NCBI RefSeq assembly: GCF_049243985.1
Contig: NC_135372.1
Span: 72,999,818 to 73,063,817 of the forward strand
Length of the DNA stretch: 64,000 nt
Source of the DNA: Paroedura picta
Lineage: Eukaryota; Chordata; Lepidosauria; Squamata; Gekkonidae
Direction of reading: 5' to 3'
Part shown: positions 12,470 through 23,339 of the stretch, one piece after another
Layout of the letters: every line of letters starts with the position of its first letter
How positions within the stretch are numbered: position 1 is the first letter of the stretch
Position numbers and translations under genes: made by a program
The notes under the pieces: generated by a model
Told to the model about the DNA's origin: nothing
Database searches by the model: none
What the model saw: only the letters and a program-made list of their open reading frames with translations

Positions 12470-13450
12470 GGCTGAACTTTGGATCGGTCAACGCTTGACA
12501 ATTTTACTGAGGCTTGGGGGGGTAGTCTACACCTCTCCTCTTGACCACTGCCCTAACGCTCTCTGACTCTGGTCGATATGGTAACGTTTAAACATCCCTT
12601 TTTGCCTTTTGCCTAAGGTGACCAGATTTTAAGATTGGTAGAGAGGAACACCATTGACTGGGGAGTTGCCAACCTCCAGGCAGGGCCTGGAGTTCAGGAA
12701 TCACCACTCAAGCCTGCCCAGCTTGGAGACACCGGGGGTTGCCAACCTCCAGGTGCGACCTGGAGTTCTGGAATCACCAATCAAGCCTTGCACAGCTTGG
12801 AGACCAAGGGCTGCCCTGGAGGCCAAACTGTCACTCACTGCCAGTGAGAAAAGTCCTTACCCCCCGTTCCCGCGATCGCTTGGTGACCATCAGCAACGAA
12901 CACTTCTTCAGATACCTGCTTGCACAAGGAAGCTTACACATTGAATACAAATTTGTGGGTCTTAAAAGTGCCACCAGACTCAAACTTTGTTCCAGTGACC
13001 AGTGCATTATGACTCTGAAAGGCATCCGCCCCAAGAACTACTCGGATAGTCAGGGGCAGTAAAAGGGGCATATAGAAGTCCCCCTCCCCTCTCTCCCCTG
13101 CCGCCTTCTTTAAAAGACCTGAAACTTTGTATTGCAGCACGAGGGGCAAGTTTTCCCAAGGGCCATTGCCTTCGCTGCCTGAGCCCCTGCTTTACTTGCT
13201 TTCCTGCTGGCACCCCTGACTTCCCGCTGGGGTGACGTTGCCAGCAGCACCTGCACAGTGCCATGCCGAGTGGGAGCCCCAGTCATGGCAGCAGCCGGAG
13301 AGTACCAAAGGTGAGCCGACAGCAGAGTGGCAGGGTAGCCCCCGAGGCAGCAGCCGGGGAGGAGGATGAGGAGAAGTCATGGCCCAGTACTGATTGATCT
13401 ACGGACCAGTCCCGGTCTGCGGACCGGGGGTTGTGGACCACGGGGCTAGA
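12470..13450 (-). mobile_element. Decayed hAT-type element, partial, interrupted
   Basis: The left part (about 12480-12600) is the inverted counterpart of 13970-14100: both share CAACGCTTGACAATTTTA and ACGCTCTCTGA...GGTAACGTTTAAACATCCCT. The right part (about 13395-13440) has the other terminal motif of this family, GTCCCGGTCTGCGGACCGGG. So a minus-oriented relative of the element at 13688-14128 lies here. The stretch 12610-12830 is a different repeat that appears to be inserted. I could not find a target duplication, so the exact ends are uncertain. Confidence 0.55.
12665..12810. repeat. Two tandem copies of a 73-bp repeat unit
   Basis: GTTGCCAACCTCCAGG begins two successive units (12665 and 12738), each continuing through CCTGGAGTTC.GGAATCACCA.TCAAGCCT to CAGCTTGGAGAC. 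They belong to a common reptile repeat with GGTTGCCAACCTCCAGG ends, probably a non-autonomous hAT element, duplicated here in tandem. Other relatives: 17200-17470, 17970-18215 and 44823-45012. Confidence 0.7.
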
Positions 13451-13687
13451 TCACTCATTAGACCCTGTGAGGGTGGCAAAGAGGTTCCTTTTGTACCACT
13501 GTTGCATCTACATAGTGCTTGCAGTGATACTCTTCTGATTCGTAATTAGCACTATATAAAACCCACAATCAAATTTATATTCTTTTTTAAATTGAAAACT
13601 CCTTCAAATCCCCTTCAAAAACAGCTTAACTGAGCCCTAGTTGCTGTGTGGCACTGGGGGATATTGGTGAAGCTCAACACCTTATGG

Positions 13688-14128
13688 TAGTGATCCCCAA
13701 CCTGTGGGCAGCGGACCACATGTGGTCCGTTGACTAATTGGAGGTGGGCCGCAAAGGACACCTTCTCCCCCCCCCCCAGCCCTTTACTTCATCCCCCCCG
13801 GCCCTTTACAACACACTTTGGGTGTCATTGTCTCCCATTACTCCCAGATGGGACTATCTCGTTGCAGAGAAACAAGCTCAGGGTTCCCATTGATTTGTCA
13901 TTGTCATGAGTTAAAATTTCCATGAAAATAAAATGTTCCTTATGTTCATTGTTGTGGCATGTTTGTATCTTATTTTGAAGGGATGTTTAAACATTACCAT
14001 AGCGATCAGAGAGCGTTAGGGCAGTGGTTGAGAGTAGAGGAGTACACTACCCCCCCCCCCCCACCGGGCCTCAATAAAATTGTCAAGCGTTGAGTGGTCC
14101 CCGGTGATAAAAAGGTTGGGGACCACTG
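13688..14128 (+). mobile_element. Non-autonomous hAT element, 441 bp
   Basis: The left end TAGTGATCCCCAACC and the right end, read inward, CAGTGGTCCCCAACC form terminal inverted repeats. A perfect 8-bp duplication CCTTATGG flanks the element (13680-13687 and 14129-14136), the hAT signature. The interior carries poly-C tracts and an AT-rich 3' section (TTCATTGTTGTGGCATG) but no transposase frame, so it moved using a transposase made elsewhere. Confidence 0.9.
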
Positions 14129-14136
14129 CCTTATGG

Positions 14137-16476
14137 TACAATTCTGTGCAGAAAATCAGTAAGTACAGTGTGAAAAATGTTCTTATCAGTCTCATAAAGA
14201 AAAAACATCCCATGTGCCATTGAAATGAAGTGTTAGGAAGGTAGCCAAGTGTATAAATTCTTACAACAAGCTGAATATACAAAGGTACCTAAAACAGAGA
14301 TCATTCGTGATATACTGGTACTCCATGTCTTCTTCACAGTTGTGGGAGGGAACAGGAACACCACTGAAGAAGGGCAGCCCTTGGTCCAGAGGCTTTGGTT
14401 GTAAGCCAGTCACAGTATAGGCTTCAGGCTGCAGAGACAGGAAAACTCATGTGTTTGAGACCCCCTTCTCTTGCTTTCAATGTTTTCTTTGGGGATGTGA
14501 CATTAGCATCTGTTTCTTGCAATTTCTATCTATCCAGATGGCTGCCTTATTACTGACTTGCCAGGTTGGTTTAACTTGGATTCTCTAGTTCAGCCTTTTC
14601 CAACTTTTTGACTGTGGAGGATCCCCTGAAATAAATTTTCAGACTTTGAGGACCCAGGGAAGTGACATCAGCTGGCTACACCTTCCTGCCATGCACCCAA
14701 AAGTGAAATAACCACCCACACCCTTTACCCTCCTTTTCCCTCTTCCCCAGCCTTTGTTACTACAATGGTGGCTCTGCTTCATGGAAGAAGGGCAGTAGCT
14801 TAGATGACACCCCCATTCCATGTCGCAATCAACTCCCCCCCCCCCCGATTTATATACCCATGGCCTGCCCTTCGGGTGGAGGTGGCCAGTTCCCTAACTT
14901 GTGATCAAGTCCATTAAGGTAGGAGGGAAGCCTGTTTGGGAAGCCTGCTCTAGTTTGTTTTTTTTGGTCTTGCAACAGTATTCCTTGCTTAAGTTTTTTT
15001 TTGCTGTTGGACTTGCCACATTGGCCTGTGGTTCTGCTGGGATTCTTTGGTTTGATACAGGTTCTGTTGGGTTTGCTGGTTTTATTTGCATTTTGGAAGC
15101 TTTTGGCTGACTTTGTGTGTGGTTGACTTTTTTTGGTTGACTTTGTGTGCGGTTTTTGGATGGCCCTCCTCTCCCTTCTCCTCAGCGGGAGGACCCTACT
15201 AGTAAGCAGGGATGTTGGGGCTGGCAATCCAGACGTAGTGCCTGTGAGGGTGGCTGGCCCTCCTCCCCTGTGGTCTCCCATGGCAAAAGGGAAACAGAGT
15301 GGCTCTGACAGTGAGTACTGCTGCCAGAGCTGGTGCTTCACTGGCAGTGTCTGAGAGGGTGACCTGCCCTCCCTCCCCCACTCTCCATCATGCCTTAATG
15401 TCTTACTGTGAAGTGAGGCCGCAGAGTGGGGCTAGCTCTTTTCCTGTCCTGCCAAGTGACCAGAAGTGGCAGAGAACAGAAATTGGGTGGCAGGGAAGAC
15501 TTGCAATTGGCCTTCAGTGGGGGAGTGCCCTCTCCTTAATGGGTCCACATCCCCCACTGAGGGCCAGTTGGGGTGAGTTTTAGCTGGTATGTCACTGGGA
15601 CACAACCTGGGTAGTAAAAGATGGAAGATAACCTACCCTTCTCCAAAGGCTCAGGACAGGTAACAACTAGATATGGTTTGTAGCTTTAGTTTTCCATTCA
15701 GACATTAGAAATGCTTCAGTTTGTTGTGATGTCTTTATTCTGGGGACTTCAAAAATGGTTGTCCCACTGCACTATGATTCTAAACCAAGCTCAAACAAGC
15801 TGAGAATCCTGGTTACTAGCAGTGAAACGAACTTCAGTTTGTTATGGTGCTTGAATAAACTGGACCTGAGCTCATCATAAACATGTTAAAGTAAAGCCAT
15901 ACAATTAGGGGTGATAGTGTAAAATATTCATGTATAAAATTCCAATGAATAAAACATTAAATGAAAAGAGGTTAGTCTTAATTACTGTGCTCTCAACCCC
16001 TTTCCCTGTTCTACCGGAAACAGACTCATTTGCAGTTGGTGGTGAGGTTGTTCCAGTTTTGTTTGTTCTCCTAGCTTTATTAACACTCTTCATACAAATG
16101 ATTTTCATTTCATACAAATATTTCATACAAATATTTTCATTACACTATCAAATGATCAAAGATAAGGGAATAGTCAATGCTTTATTACCCTCTGTAGTGT
16201 TTGTTCGTGTTGACGAAAAATCTAAGCTCTCTTGTTCAAAGATCACTGTGTCCTTTCTCTGTATTGCTCCAGCTGAACCCAGTATGGTTTCATTTTCCCT
16301 GCAGATTTGCCAAAGGCCAAGTACAACAATTGTAGCAGAACAAGACTTGGAAGTCAGATCACCTGATTCCCAGTTGGTGCTGTAACTGCAAGACTGTTCC
16401 TGTCCGTCATACCAGAAGGTAAACATTATGACAGAGAAGAGCCCTTGTTTGCAATTCCAGCCATTACATATGTCTT
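14137..16476. other. GNG12 intron 1, degenerate repeats, no gene
   Basis: Contains a hAT-like terminus near 14592-14680 (CAGCCTTTTCCAACTTTTTG) related to 37185-37505, a G/T-rich stretch at 14940-15150, and a GC-richer block at 15170-15600 that shares GGGCTGGCAATCCAG with 11709-11723. I cannot delimit complete elements here. No host exon is seen. Confidence 0.45.
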
Positions 16477-16492
16477 TCTAGTTAATTCAATA

Positions 16493-16667
16493 AAATAAAA
16501 TCAGAGTCCAGTGGCACCTTTAAGACCAACAAAGATTTATTCAAGGCATGAGCTTTCGAGTGCAAACACTCTTCTTCAGACACTTGAAAGCTCACACCTT
16601 GAATAAATTTTTGTTGGTCTTTTTGTTTTGTTGTGCTGCTTCAGACCAGCATAGCTACCCACTGGAA
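16493..16667 (-). mobile_element. Foldback retroposed element (SINE-like), 175 bp
   Basis: Flanked by a perfect 16-bp target duplication, TCTAGTTAATTCAATA (16477-16492 and 16668-16683). A duplication this long is typical of LINE-type (target-primed) insertion rather than a DNA transposon. Read on the minus strand it starts GGTAGCTATGCTGGTCTGAA and ends with an ATTTTATTT tail. The interior is a hairpin: two arms of about 38 bp, centred on the phrases AGACCAACAAAGATTTATTC and AAGCTCA, pair with few mismatches around a loop rich in CTTCTTCAGA. Confidence 0.8.
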
Positions 16668-17199
16668 TCTAGTTAATTCAATAGTTTTGCATTCTGGGAT
16701 GCAGAACATACCCTCACCCCAACATATCAGCATAATTAGCCAGTGATATAGGAGGCAGCCAAGTAACTCTCTGTAGATTTGAGGCCTACTACACAGGCTT
16801 GTGCAGATAAAACTGGATGCTGTTGCAGAGGTTCTTTTGCCTCCTGGTTCATCTGCACAACAACCCTGTACAGTAGGCCTCAGTCGCACAGAAGAAATAC
16901 ACATGGCCTGGCTGCTTCTTCCCTCTAGCAGTGAGGCCGGCCAGATAAGTATTTTAAGTGAGAAGGGGCTTTTCTGTCAGCCAATGGTTTGTCAAAATGG
17001 GAAAGTTCCCCCCCTCAAAATGAAATCACAAATACCCCCACAGACTCCTCTGCGTTGCTTTCGGAAACGCCTCCCTCACCTCAGTCAGGGGCTATTAGAG
17101 GCTCCTTCACCGCAGGCCTGAAGGGAGGGGGGAGGGAGAACACTCACTAGCCACCTGCCATCTCCATCAGTGGTCTGAGGCAAAGTGAGGGAAGTTGTT

Positions 17200-18215
17200 G
17201 GACATGACAGTTAGGCCTGTGCAGCCCTTTCTACCCAGGGAGCTGATCTTCATACTCTGCAGGTGAACTGTAATTCCGGGAGCTTTCCAGGCCCCACCTG
17301 GAGTGTGGCTACCGCTTGGTTGGAAATATTCCTGGAGGCATGCAGGTGGGACTTCAAAATTGTACAATGCCTCAGAGTCTGGCCTTCAAAGTAGCCATTT
17401 TTGCCTGCCGAGCTGATCATTATAACCTAGAGATGTGCAGCGATCTAGAGATGATGGTAGAGGCTTGCAGACTGAGGTTGGGGTGGAGTGGTGCGGGTGT
17501 GTCCCTCCGGGGCTTTGGCCAGCCCTTACCAGCTACTGTTAGTATTCTGGGGGAGCAGACAGACAGACAGGCCAGCATCCGTCCTGCAATCAGTGCAGGA
17601 AAGTGCAGGAAGATCTAAATATATAATATTTTCAGGCTGAAACTGTAAATAGTGAACAAGTAAATGGCTGTGAACGAAAATGACTTTTTTCAAGCTTGGC
17701 TAGTAAGTAAAAAAAAAACAGTACTTGCCAGGAAAGTCCTATGAACTCAAATGCATAAGTGGCCCAAAATTTCAAGTGGAGTTAGCTTTACAGGAAAGTG
17801 GACAGTGAGACTTTGGGGGAAACTAGGTGATCCACTTTTATTAGGCAATGACTTGGCCTTGCAGACAACAACAGAGACTGCAGTTGCCAGCAGTACGCCT
17901 CAGGCTTCAGAAGGGCAGACATCACCAGCCAAGCAACCAAGGGGTGTCTGGGGCCACATGCATTCCTTTTGAAGGGGAGAGAGTTTTCCCTTCAGCTTAA
18001 CTTCCTGGACATGAGCTGTACTTCCAGGGAATTCTCAGATCCCACCTGGAGACTGGCATCCCTAAACCTCAGTGGGATACAATGCTAAACAGTCACCCCT
18101 CCAAGGTAGCCATTTTTGCCAGTGAGCTGATCTTTATAGTCTGGAGATGAGCAGCAATTCCAGGAGATCTCCAGGCCCCACCTGGAGATTGGCTGTTCCT
18201 GGTCTGAACATATTT
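17200..18215. repeat. Fragments of the GTTGCCAACCTCCAGG reptile repeat family
   Basis: Two partial copies, near 17205-17470 and 17970-18215, contain the family blocks GGAGCTGATCTTCATA / GTGAGCTGATCTTTATAG, ACTGTAATTCCGGGAG / AGCAATTCCAGGAG, and CCAGGCCCCACCTGGAG. The family is probably a short hAT-type element. I found no intact ends here. The DNA between the two copies shows no gene. Confidence 0.65.
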
Positions 18216-18437
18216 CTTAAAGTCTGGAAGTGGGGCCTCAAAAGTGTGTAATGCCCCTGCAGCCACCCTGACATATTTAAGGTCAAGAAAACATTGTAGA
18301 GAGGAGGTAAGATTGGTTGTCAGATTGGTGTATGTTCATATTCTGGAATTCCACACTATCTAGGTGTGCATAAACCTGACTAAGGTTAAGACTGCTATGC
18401 ACAGACAGACCTTCTCTTAGGGTTGCTGTCTTCCAAG

Positions 18438-18695
18438 TGAGGCTCTCTACCCCACCTCCCTCACAGAGAGCCTGCTATGGGGAGAGGAAGGGAAGGCGAT
18501 TGGAAACTGCCTTGAGACACCTGAGGCCTGCTGGGTGACTGTGACCCATTCCCAGTTCTCTTAGACATCTCACAGCCCCACATCACAGATTGTCTATTGT
18601 GGGGAGATGAGGGGGAAAGGTGTTTGTAAACCACTTTGAGACTCCTTTGGGTAGTAAACAGCAGGATACAAAAATCCAGCTCTTCTTCTAAGGAG
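18438..18695 (+). mobile_element. Two tandem 3' halves of the tRNA-derived squamate SINE
   Basis: 18438-18530 matches the 3' body of the SINE at 9432-9696 (CCACCTCCCTCACAGAG, then GGGGAGAGGAAGGGAAGGCG). 18550-18695 repeats the same region and carries the tail (ACCACTTTGAGACTCCTTTG, then CCAGCTCTTCTTCT). Both lack the tRNA head. They are diverged, so they are old. Confidence 0.7.
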
Positions 18696-19063
18696 CCAAC
18701 TGTGAAAGAAGCATGTAGGCACATAACATTTTATCAACAGGAAAGAAATGGAGATAGAAGGAGCAGGGTGGACACCTGTGTACTGTGACTACCCCATGTG
18801 GATTAGGGCAGGGGGACATTTTTGTCTGTGGCCTAATTCACACAAGAAGGGAAATGACGTTGAACGCAGAACTGAGAGGAATTGGTTGCCATGTAATCTC
18901 CTCCTAAGAAGAGTCTCCAGTCGGATTTTCCCTTCACCTATCTGAAGACATGGCTCCAGAAAACTCATTAGTCACCACTATGCCACAATTCACAAAGGTC
19001 AGTCCTCTCCCACACTCAAAGAACATTCTACACCACAGGTTCTTGACTCCCATATCTCCACAC

Positions 19064-19263
19064 TAGGTTTGGGCGCTTCTGTGTCCAAAGCAGCCGCTCC
19101 TGCCCAAAAGCAGCCAGCGCTGTGGCGGGGGGGAGGCACGGGTGCTGGCGCACCGGTTGGTGCACATATGCAGGCACAGAGCTCCTCCCCCACACACACA
19201 CGCCACGGCGCTGGCTGCTTCGGGCAGGAACGGCCGCTTCGGACGCCAAAGCACCCATCCCTA
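19064..19263. mobile_element. hAT-type foldback MITE, 200 bp
   Basis: Terminal inverted repeats TAGGTTTGGGCGCTT (left) and TAGGGATGGGTGCTTTGGCG (right, read inward), with arms that stay complementary for about 60 bp. The perfect 8-bp target duplication CTCCACAC (19056-19063 and 19264-19271) identifies hAT-type insertion. The GC-rich reading frames inside it on both strands are chance products of its palindromic sequence. Confidence 0.9.
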
Positions 19264-19529
19264 CTCCACACCCATGCCCTCATTTGTCACCACGGCACCA
19301 CAACTTCCCACACAACACACACATTCAACCCCATGCTCTTACAGACTGGACAACTCCTCCCCTTCTTCTTCCCACCACCAAGCGCTAGCACCTGTTGTAT
19401 TCCTGGATACAACAGGCTTTGCCCCTAGTAGTATTTATTTTATACAAACTATGCTGAATTGTTTCTTGTGTTGTCCACTAGAGGCCACTCCTCTGCTAAA
19501 AGTAAATTTGCTCAATATTAAGCAGACAA

Positions 19530-19900
19530 TTGTTTTAGGCTCCTTTGTGCAGCCCCTTTAAATGGGACTACATAAGAGAGTCTACAGCTGGGAGCCTCTG
19601 ACCAATGCCCCAGCTGTTTTGGGCTCGCTTGTGCAGTCCTTTTAAAAGTGTAAGAAAACAGGTACCTCCCTGGCCCAGCTTTGAGTTCTCTCGTGGTGTC
19701 CCATTTGAAAAGTCTGCAAAAGAGTGCCCAAACCAGCTGAGCCTACTGGGAGACTGCTCTTTGCCAGCAGAATTTCAGGCTCTCTTGTGCAGTCCTGTTA
19801 AAGGACCTGAATAAGAGAGCCCAAACCAGCTGAGCTGGCAGGGAGAATACCTCCTGCTCGCCTCAGCAGTTTTTCAGGCTGTCTTCTGCCATCCCTTTCA
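19530..19900. repeat. Degenerate minisatellite, about 4-5 units
   Basis: A motif like GGCTCTCTTGTGCAGTCCTTTTAAA recurs near 19531, 19620, 19770 and 19877, with a weaker copy near 19685. The spacers repeat AAGAGAGCC and CCAGCTGAGC. Unit length is irregular, roughly 65-110 bp. The origin of the unit is unknown. Confidence 0.6.
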
Positions 19901-20309
19901 GCTATTTTTGGGGGTTTGCCAATCTTCCTGAATATAGGGAGTAGGGATCCTCCCCCAAAATCCTAGATACCTTTGGAATGCTGAAACTTAGCCAAAAAAT
20001 ACCAGTAAAATATTTTGGAGTATATTTTTGGTCATGTAGGTCTGAATGCATACCCCTAGAAGCATCTCTTATGCTTTGATAGGGTAAGCAGCCTTACTTA
20101 AACATGGGTTGTTGTAGGAATGTATGAAGTTTAGTGTTTTATAGAATTTTTTTTGTGCAGGAGAACATTTTTATTTCTAGAGCTGGGAATTCAAAAACGG
20201 TTTCCTGTTTCATTATTAGTTTCAAAGCCAAGGACTTTTTACAAGTGGTCAAGCAGGAAGATTCTGGTTCTAGACATATGGAAAATGCTAATGACCACAA
20301 GATCAAAAG

Positions 20310-21235
20310 CAATACCTTTTAAAGCCTTCCAAGTGTTGGTTGTGACCACATCCAAAGGCAGTGAGTCCCAGAAATTAACAACGTGCTGTGGAAAGAAATA
20401 CTTTTTGCCTGTCTTGACTGTCTCACACTTCAGCTGATGACTCCAGGTTCTAGAATTATAGGAGAGGGGAAAAAAATTCTTCCGGTCTACTTCATGCCAT
20501 GCATAATTTTATAAACCTCTGTCATGTCTTCCCTTAATCACCTTTTTTCTAGGCTGAATAGTCCCAAGCAGTTTAACTGATCCTCATAGGGCAGCTGCTC
20601 TAGCCCTCTGATCATTTTGACTGTTCTGTACAGAGTATTCCAAGTATGGTTTCACTATAGATTTGCACAAGGGCGGTATGATCGTGGCAGTTTTATTTTC
20701 TGATCCTTTTCTAATTTAGCCAGTATGAAATTTGCCTTTTTCACAGCAGCCACACTTTCCGATCAGTCAGCAATTTAATTGAGCTATCTACTACTACTCC
20801 CCCCAGGTCCCTTTCTTGGTCTATTGCTACTAGCTCAAATCCCATCAGTGTATATATGAAACTGGGGTTTCATATATATGTATCACTTTATGTAAAGTAA
20901 TATGTATGTAAAGTAATATCATTTTTAATTTGCTCACATAGAACTTAATTTTGCCATTTCAGTACCCATTCATCCACTTTGAACAGATCCTTTTGGAGCA
21001 CTTTGCAATCTATTTTTGTCTTAACCAACCTAAATAATTTGGTATTATCTGCATCTGACTCCTTACTCCATGTTATTTATGAACAAGTTGAAAAACCATC
21101 AGTCCCAATACAGATCCTTGAGGGACCACACTCCTTACATCCCTTCAGTGTGAGAACTGACCATGTGTATCTACAGCCTGCTCCTGATTGTGGTTTTGCT
21201 ATTCACATAGGCATTTATTCCAGTTCCTGAGACAG
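20310..21235 (-). mobile_element. Old CR1-type LINE, ORF2 portion
   Basis: The minus strand carries, in order, the decayed RT region near 21040-21130 (antisense of the SVLGPVL/LFINDL neighbourhood), then thumb and C-terminal CR1 ORF2 blocks, and ends near 20310 in the antisense of the CFKKYF / WNSLP region. Many breaks. It belongs to an older subfamily than the CR1 copy at 50.1 kb and lacks the typical terminal octamers. Confidence 0.75.
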
Positions 21236-21467
21236 ATGCAAAGGCAATAAAATGACCAGCCTTCCAACTAATTATTGAATGACCAATCATCTTATTGTCT
21301 TCCTGCATCCCTGTCGGTCTTTTCAGAGAGAAAAAAACATAAAAGGAAAAAGGTAAAGGGGAAACTTACTCATCTCAAAATAAACTGATAATACTGAAGG
21401 GTCAAACTACATCAATCAAATAAAATAATATTGAATTAAACATTATATGGTATGATATGATTATTTA

Positions 21468-21760
21468 AAGAGCCTCTTGTGGCGCAGAGTGGTAAGGTAT
21501 CAGACATGCAGTCTGAAGCTCTGCCTATGAGGCTGGGAGTTCGATACCAGCAGCCAGCTCAAGGTTGACTCAGCCTTCCATCCTTCTGAGGTCGGTAAAA
21601 TGAATACCCTGCTTGCTGGGGGGTAAACGGTAATGACTGGGGAAGACACTGACAAACCACCCCGTATTGAGTCTGCCATGAAAACACTAGAGGGCATCAC
21701 CCCAAGGGTCAGGCATGACCCGGTGCTTGCACAGGGGATACCTTTACCTTTATCTTTATA
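21468..21760 (+). mobile_element. tRNA-derived SINE (Sauria SINE type), full length
   Basis: Starts AAGAGCCTCTTGTGGCGCAG with A-box TGGCGCAGAGTGGTAAGG and B-box-like GAGTTCGATACC, and ends in ACCTTTACCTTTATCTTTAT, the ACCTTT tail of Sauria SINEs. It is flanked by ATTATTTA at 21460-21467 and 21761-21768. It is close in sequence to the copy at 2704-2990 but in the opposite orientation. Confidence 0.9.
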
Positions 21761-21777
21761 ATTATTTATTATATGGT

Positions 21778-22160
21778 ATGATGATGTTAGCCACTCAGTT
21801 GTGTCTGACTCTTGTCAATCCTATGGCCCACCTGTGTCTACATCTTTTGATCTTGCACCGCTTCTTTTAGTTGCATAATGTTATGGCTAATGTCCATTTT
21901 GAATGTGTCTAACCACTGTGTTAGCCTGGTTTCTTTTACCACTGACAATCCTAGCATAATTGCTTTCTCCATTGAGTTGGATTGCATGATATGGCCAAAG
22001 TAAATGAGCCAGAGTTTCGTGATTTTGCCTTCCAGTGATATATCAGGCTTTATGTATTCTGATATTTCCTTGTTTGTTACTTTTGCTGTCTGTGGAATCC
22101 ATAGAAGCCTTCTCCCACACCTCAGTTCAAATGAATCACTTCTCTTCTTGTCCTTGAAGA
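21778..22160 (-). mobile_element. Bov-B/RTE LINE 3'-end fragment, diverged
   Basis: The minus strand matches the end of RTE ORF2 and its 3' tail. The right-to-left phrases CCACTCAGTTGTGTCTGACTC and TGGCCAAAGTAAATGAGCC are the counterparts of CGAAGTCGTGTCCGACCC and TGGCCAAAGTATTTGAG in the younger Bov-B copies at 41.1 and 63.4 kb. More diverged than those, so an older insertion. Confidence 0.75.
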
Positions 22161-22169
22161 CAGACAGAT

Positions 22170-22174
<5 letters not shown>

Positions 22175-22206
<32 letters not shown>
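22175..22206. repeat. (GA)n microsatellite
   Basis: Sixteen uninterrupted GA units, preceded by a short GACA-rich stretch. Confidence 0.95.
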
Positions 22207-22212
<6 letters not shown>

Positions 22213-23335
22213 GATATATACACAGTGGCATAGTTAAAACCATAGGGCGTGAGTATCAGGCTGCATTAAAAGTCATAAAGTGGTGCAGCTACCATAGCAG
22301 CATATCACAAAATATGAGGTAGGTGTTTATTTCAGTTTAAATATCTATCTTCTATATTTATGCCCCTTTAAATTTTTATTTTCCAATATAGTATCATTAA
22401 TGCTTATTTCTATTGTAACAATTTGGCTTTTTCTCTCATTTTTCTTTCTTTGCATTTTAGATGTATTTAGGATTGAATTACAGTGTTTTCTGTAGATATG
22501 TCTTTTTGAAAGCATTTGTATTATTGATTACTGAGAAAGGCCCTTGAGCCCAAAGCACTTACGTTGGTCTTACGTTGGTTCATCAACTTTGTATGTGAAA
22601 TGATTACAGCTTACATGAAGCTTGTTTGGACTTTAATGCAGTCTGATATTCAAGCATGGTTTTAACGTTGCTACTATGTACACTAGGGGTATCCAAAGTG
22701 GGCGGTATACCCCCCTCCCATCGGTAAGTGGAAGGGTCCTGGGGGCAGTGAGGAGGTTTGTGATATATAATACCAAATCTGTAGCCCTAATAAAATCCAA
22801 TTTGTGTGCAGATGACGCACATGGTAAAACCTGCCCTTATTGACACCCAGTGGGGTCACCCAATATGGAGAGGGCCAATTGCGGGTCCTCTCTGCCCCTG
22901 TCCTCCTCCTTTGTGCTGCCTCTAAGCAGTTGACAGCAAGGAGGAAGAGCTGGAAAAACAGTAAGCTGGGGATGGGGGAAGGAAGCTGTCCACAATCTGC
23001 TTGTAGGTACAGCACTGACCCTGGCAGTCCAGCTCACTCTGCAGGAACCTGCCTGCCCATTAGGGATTGAGGGAATGTGACTAGCCACGCTCCATGCTAG
23101 CCCTGGTGGCCCAGTTCCCGTGGCTGGGCCATCACGCACTGCAGGAGCCTTCCCGCCTGCTGCCACTTTCTAGAGCCCATTTTTAAAATGGGCTTTGATA
23201 ATTGTACTAGTATTCCATAAAGACAAAACCAATAATATAGATTTAAAGTAGATTAATGAAATTTGGAATTTAAATTCTGGCATAAAAATGTATCCTAATG
23301 AAAGTAAGTACCATTGTATGTTAATCATTCCTTTA
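22207..23335. other. GNG12 intron 1, no gene seen
   Basis: A moderately GC-rich block at 22690-23180 looks like a decayed transposon end (GGGGTATCCAAAGTGGGCGG), but I cannot name it. The rest is AT-rich. No exon is seen. Confidence 0.4.
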
Positions 23336-23339
23336 TTAT

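Noticed and set aside
21468-21560. A-box and B-box motifs suggesting tRNA genes (also at 2900-2990 and 9600-9696)
   Set aside because: They are heads of SINEs with long bodies, tails and target duplications; the cloverleaf is not kept.
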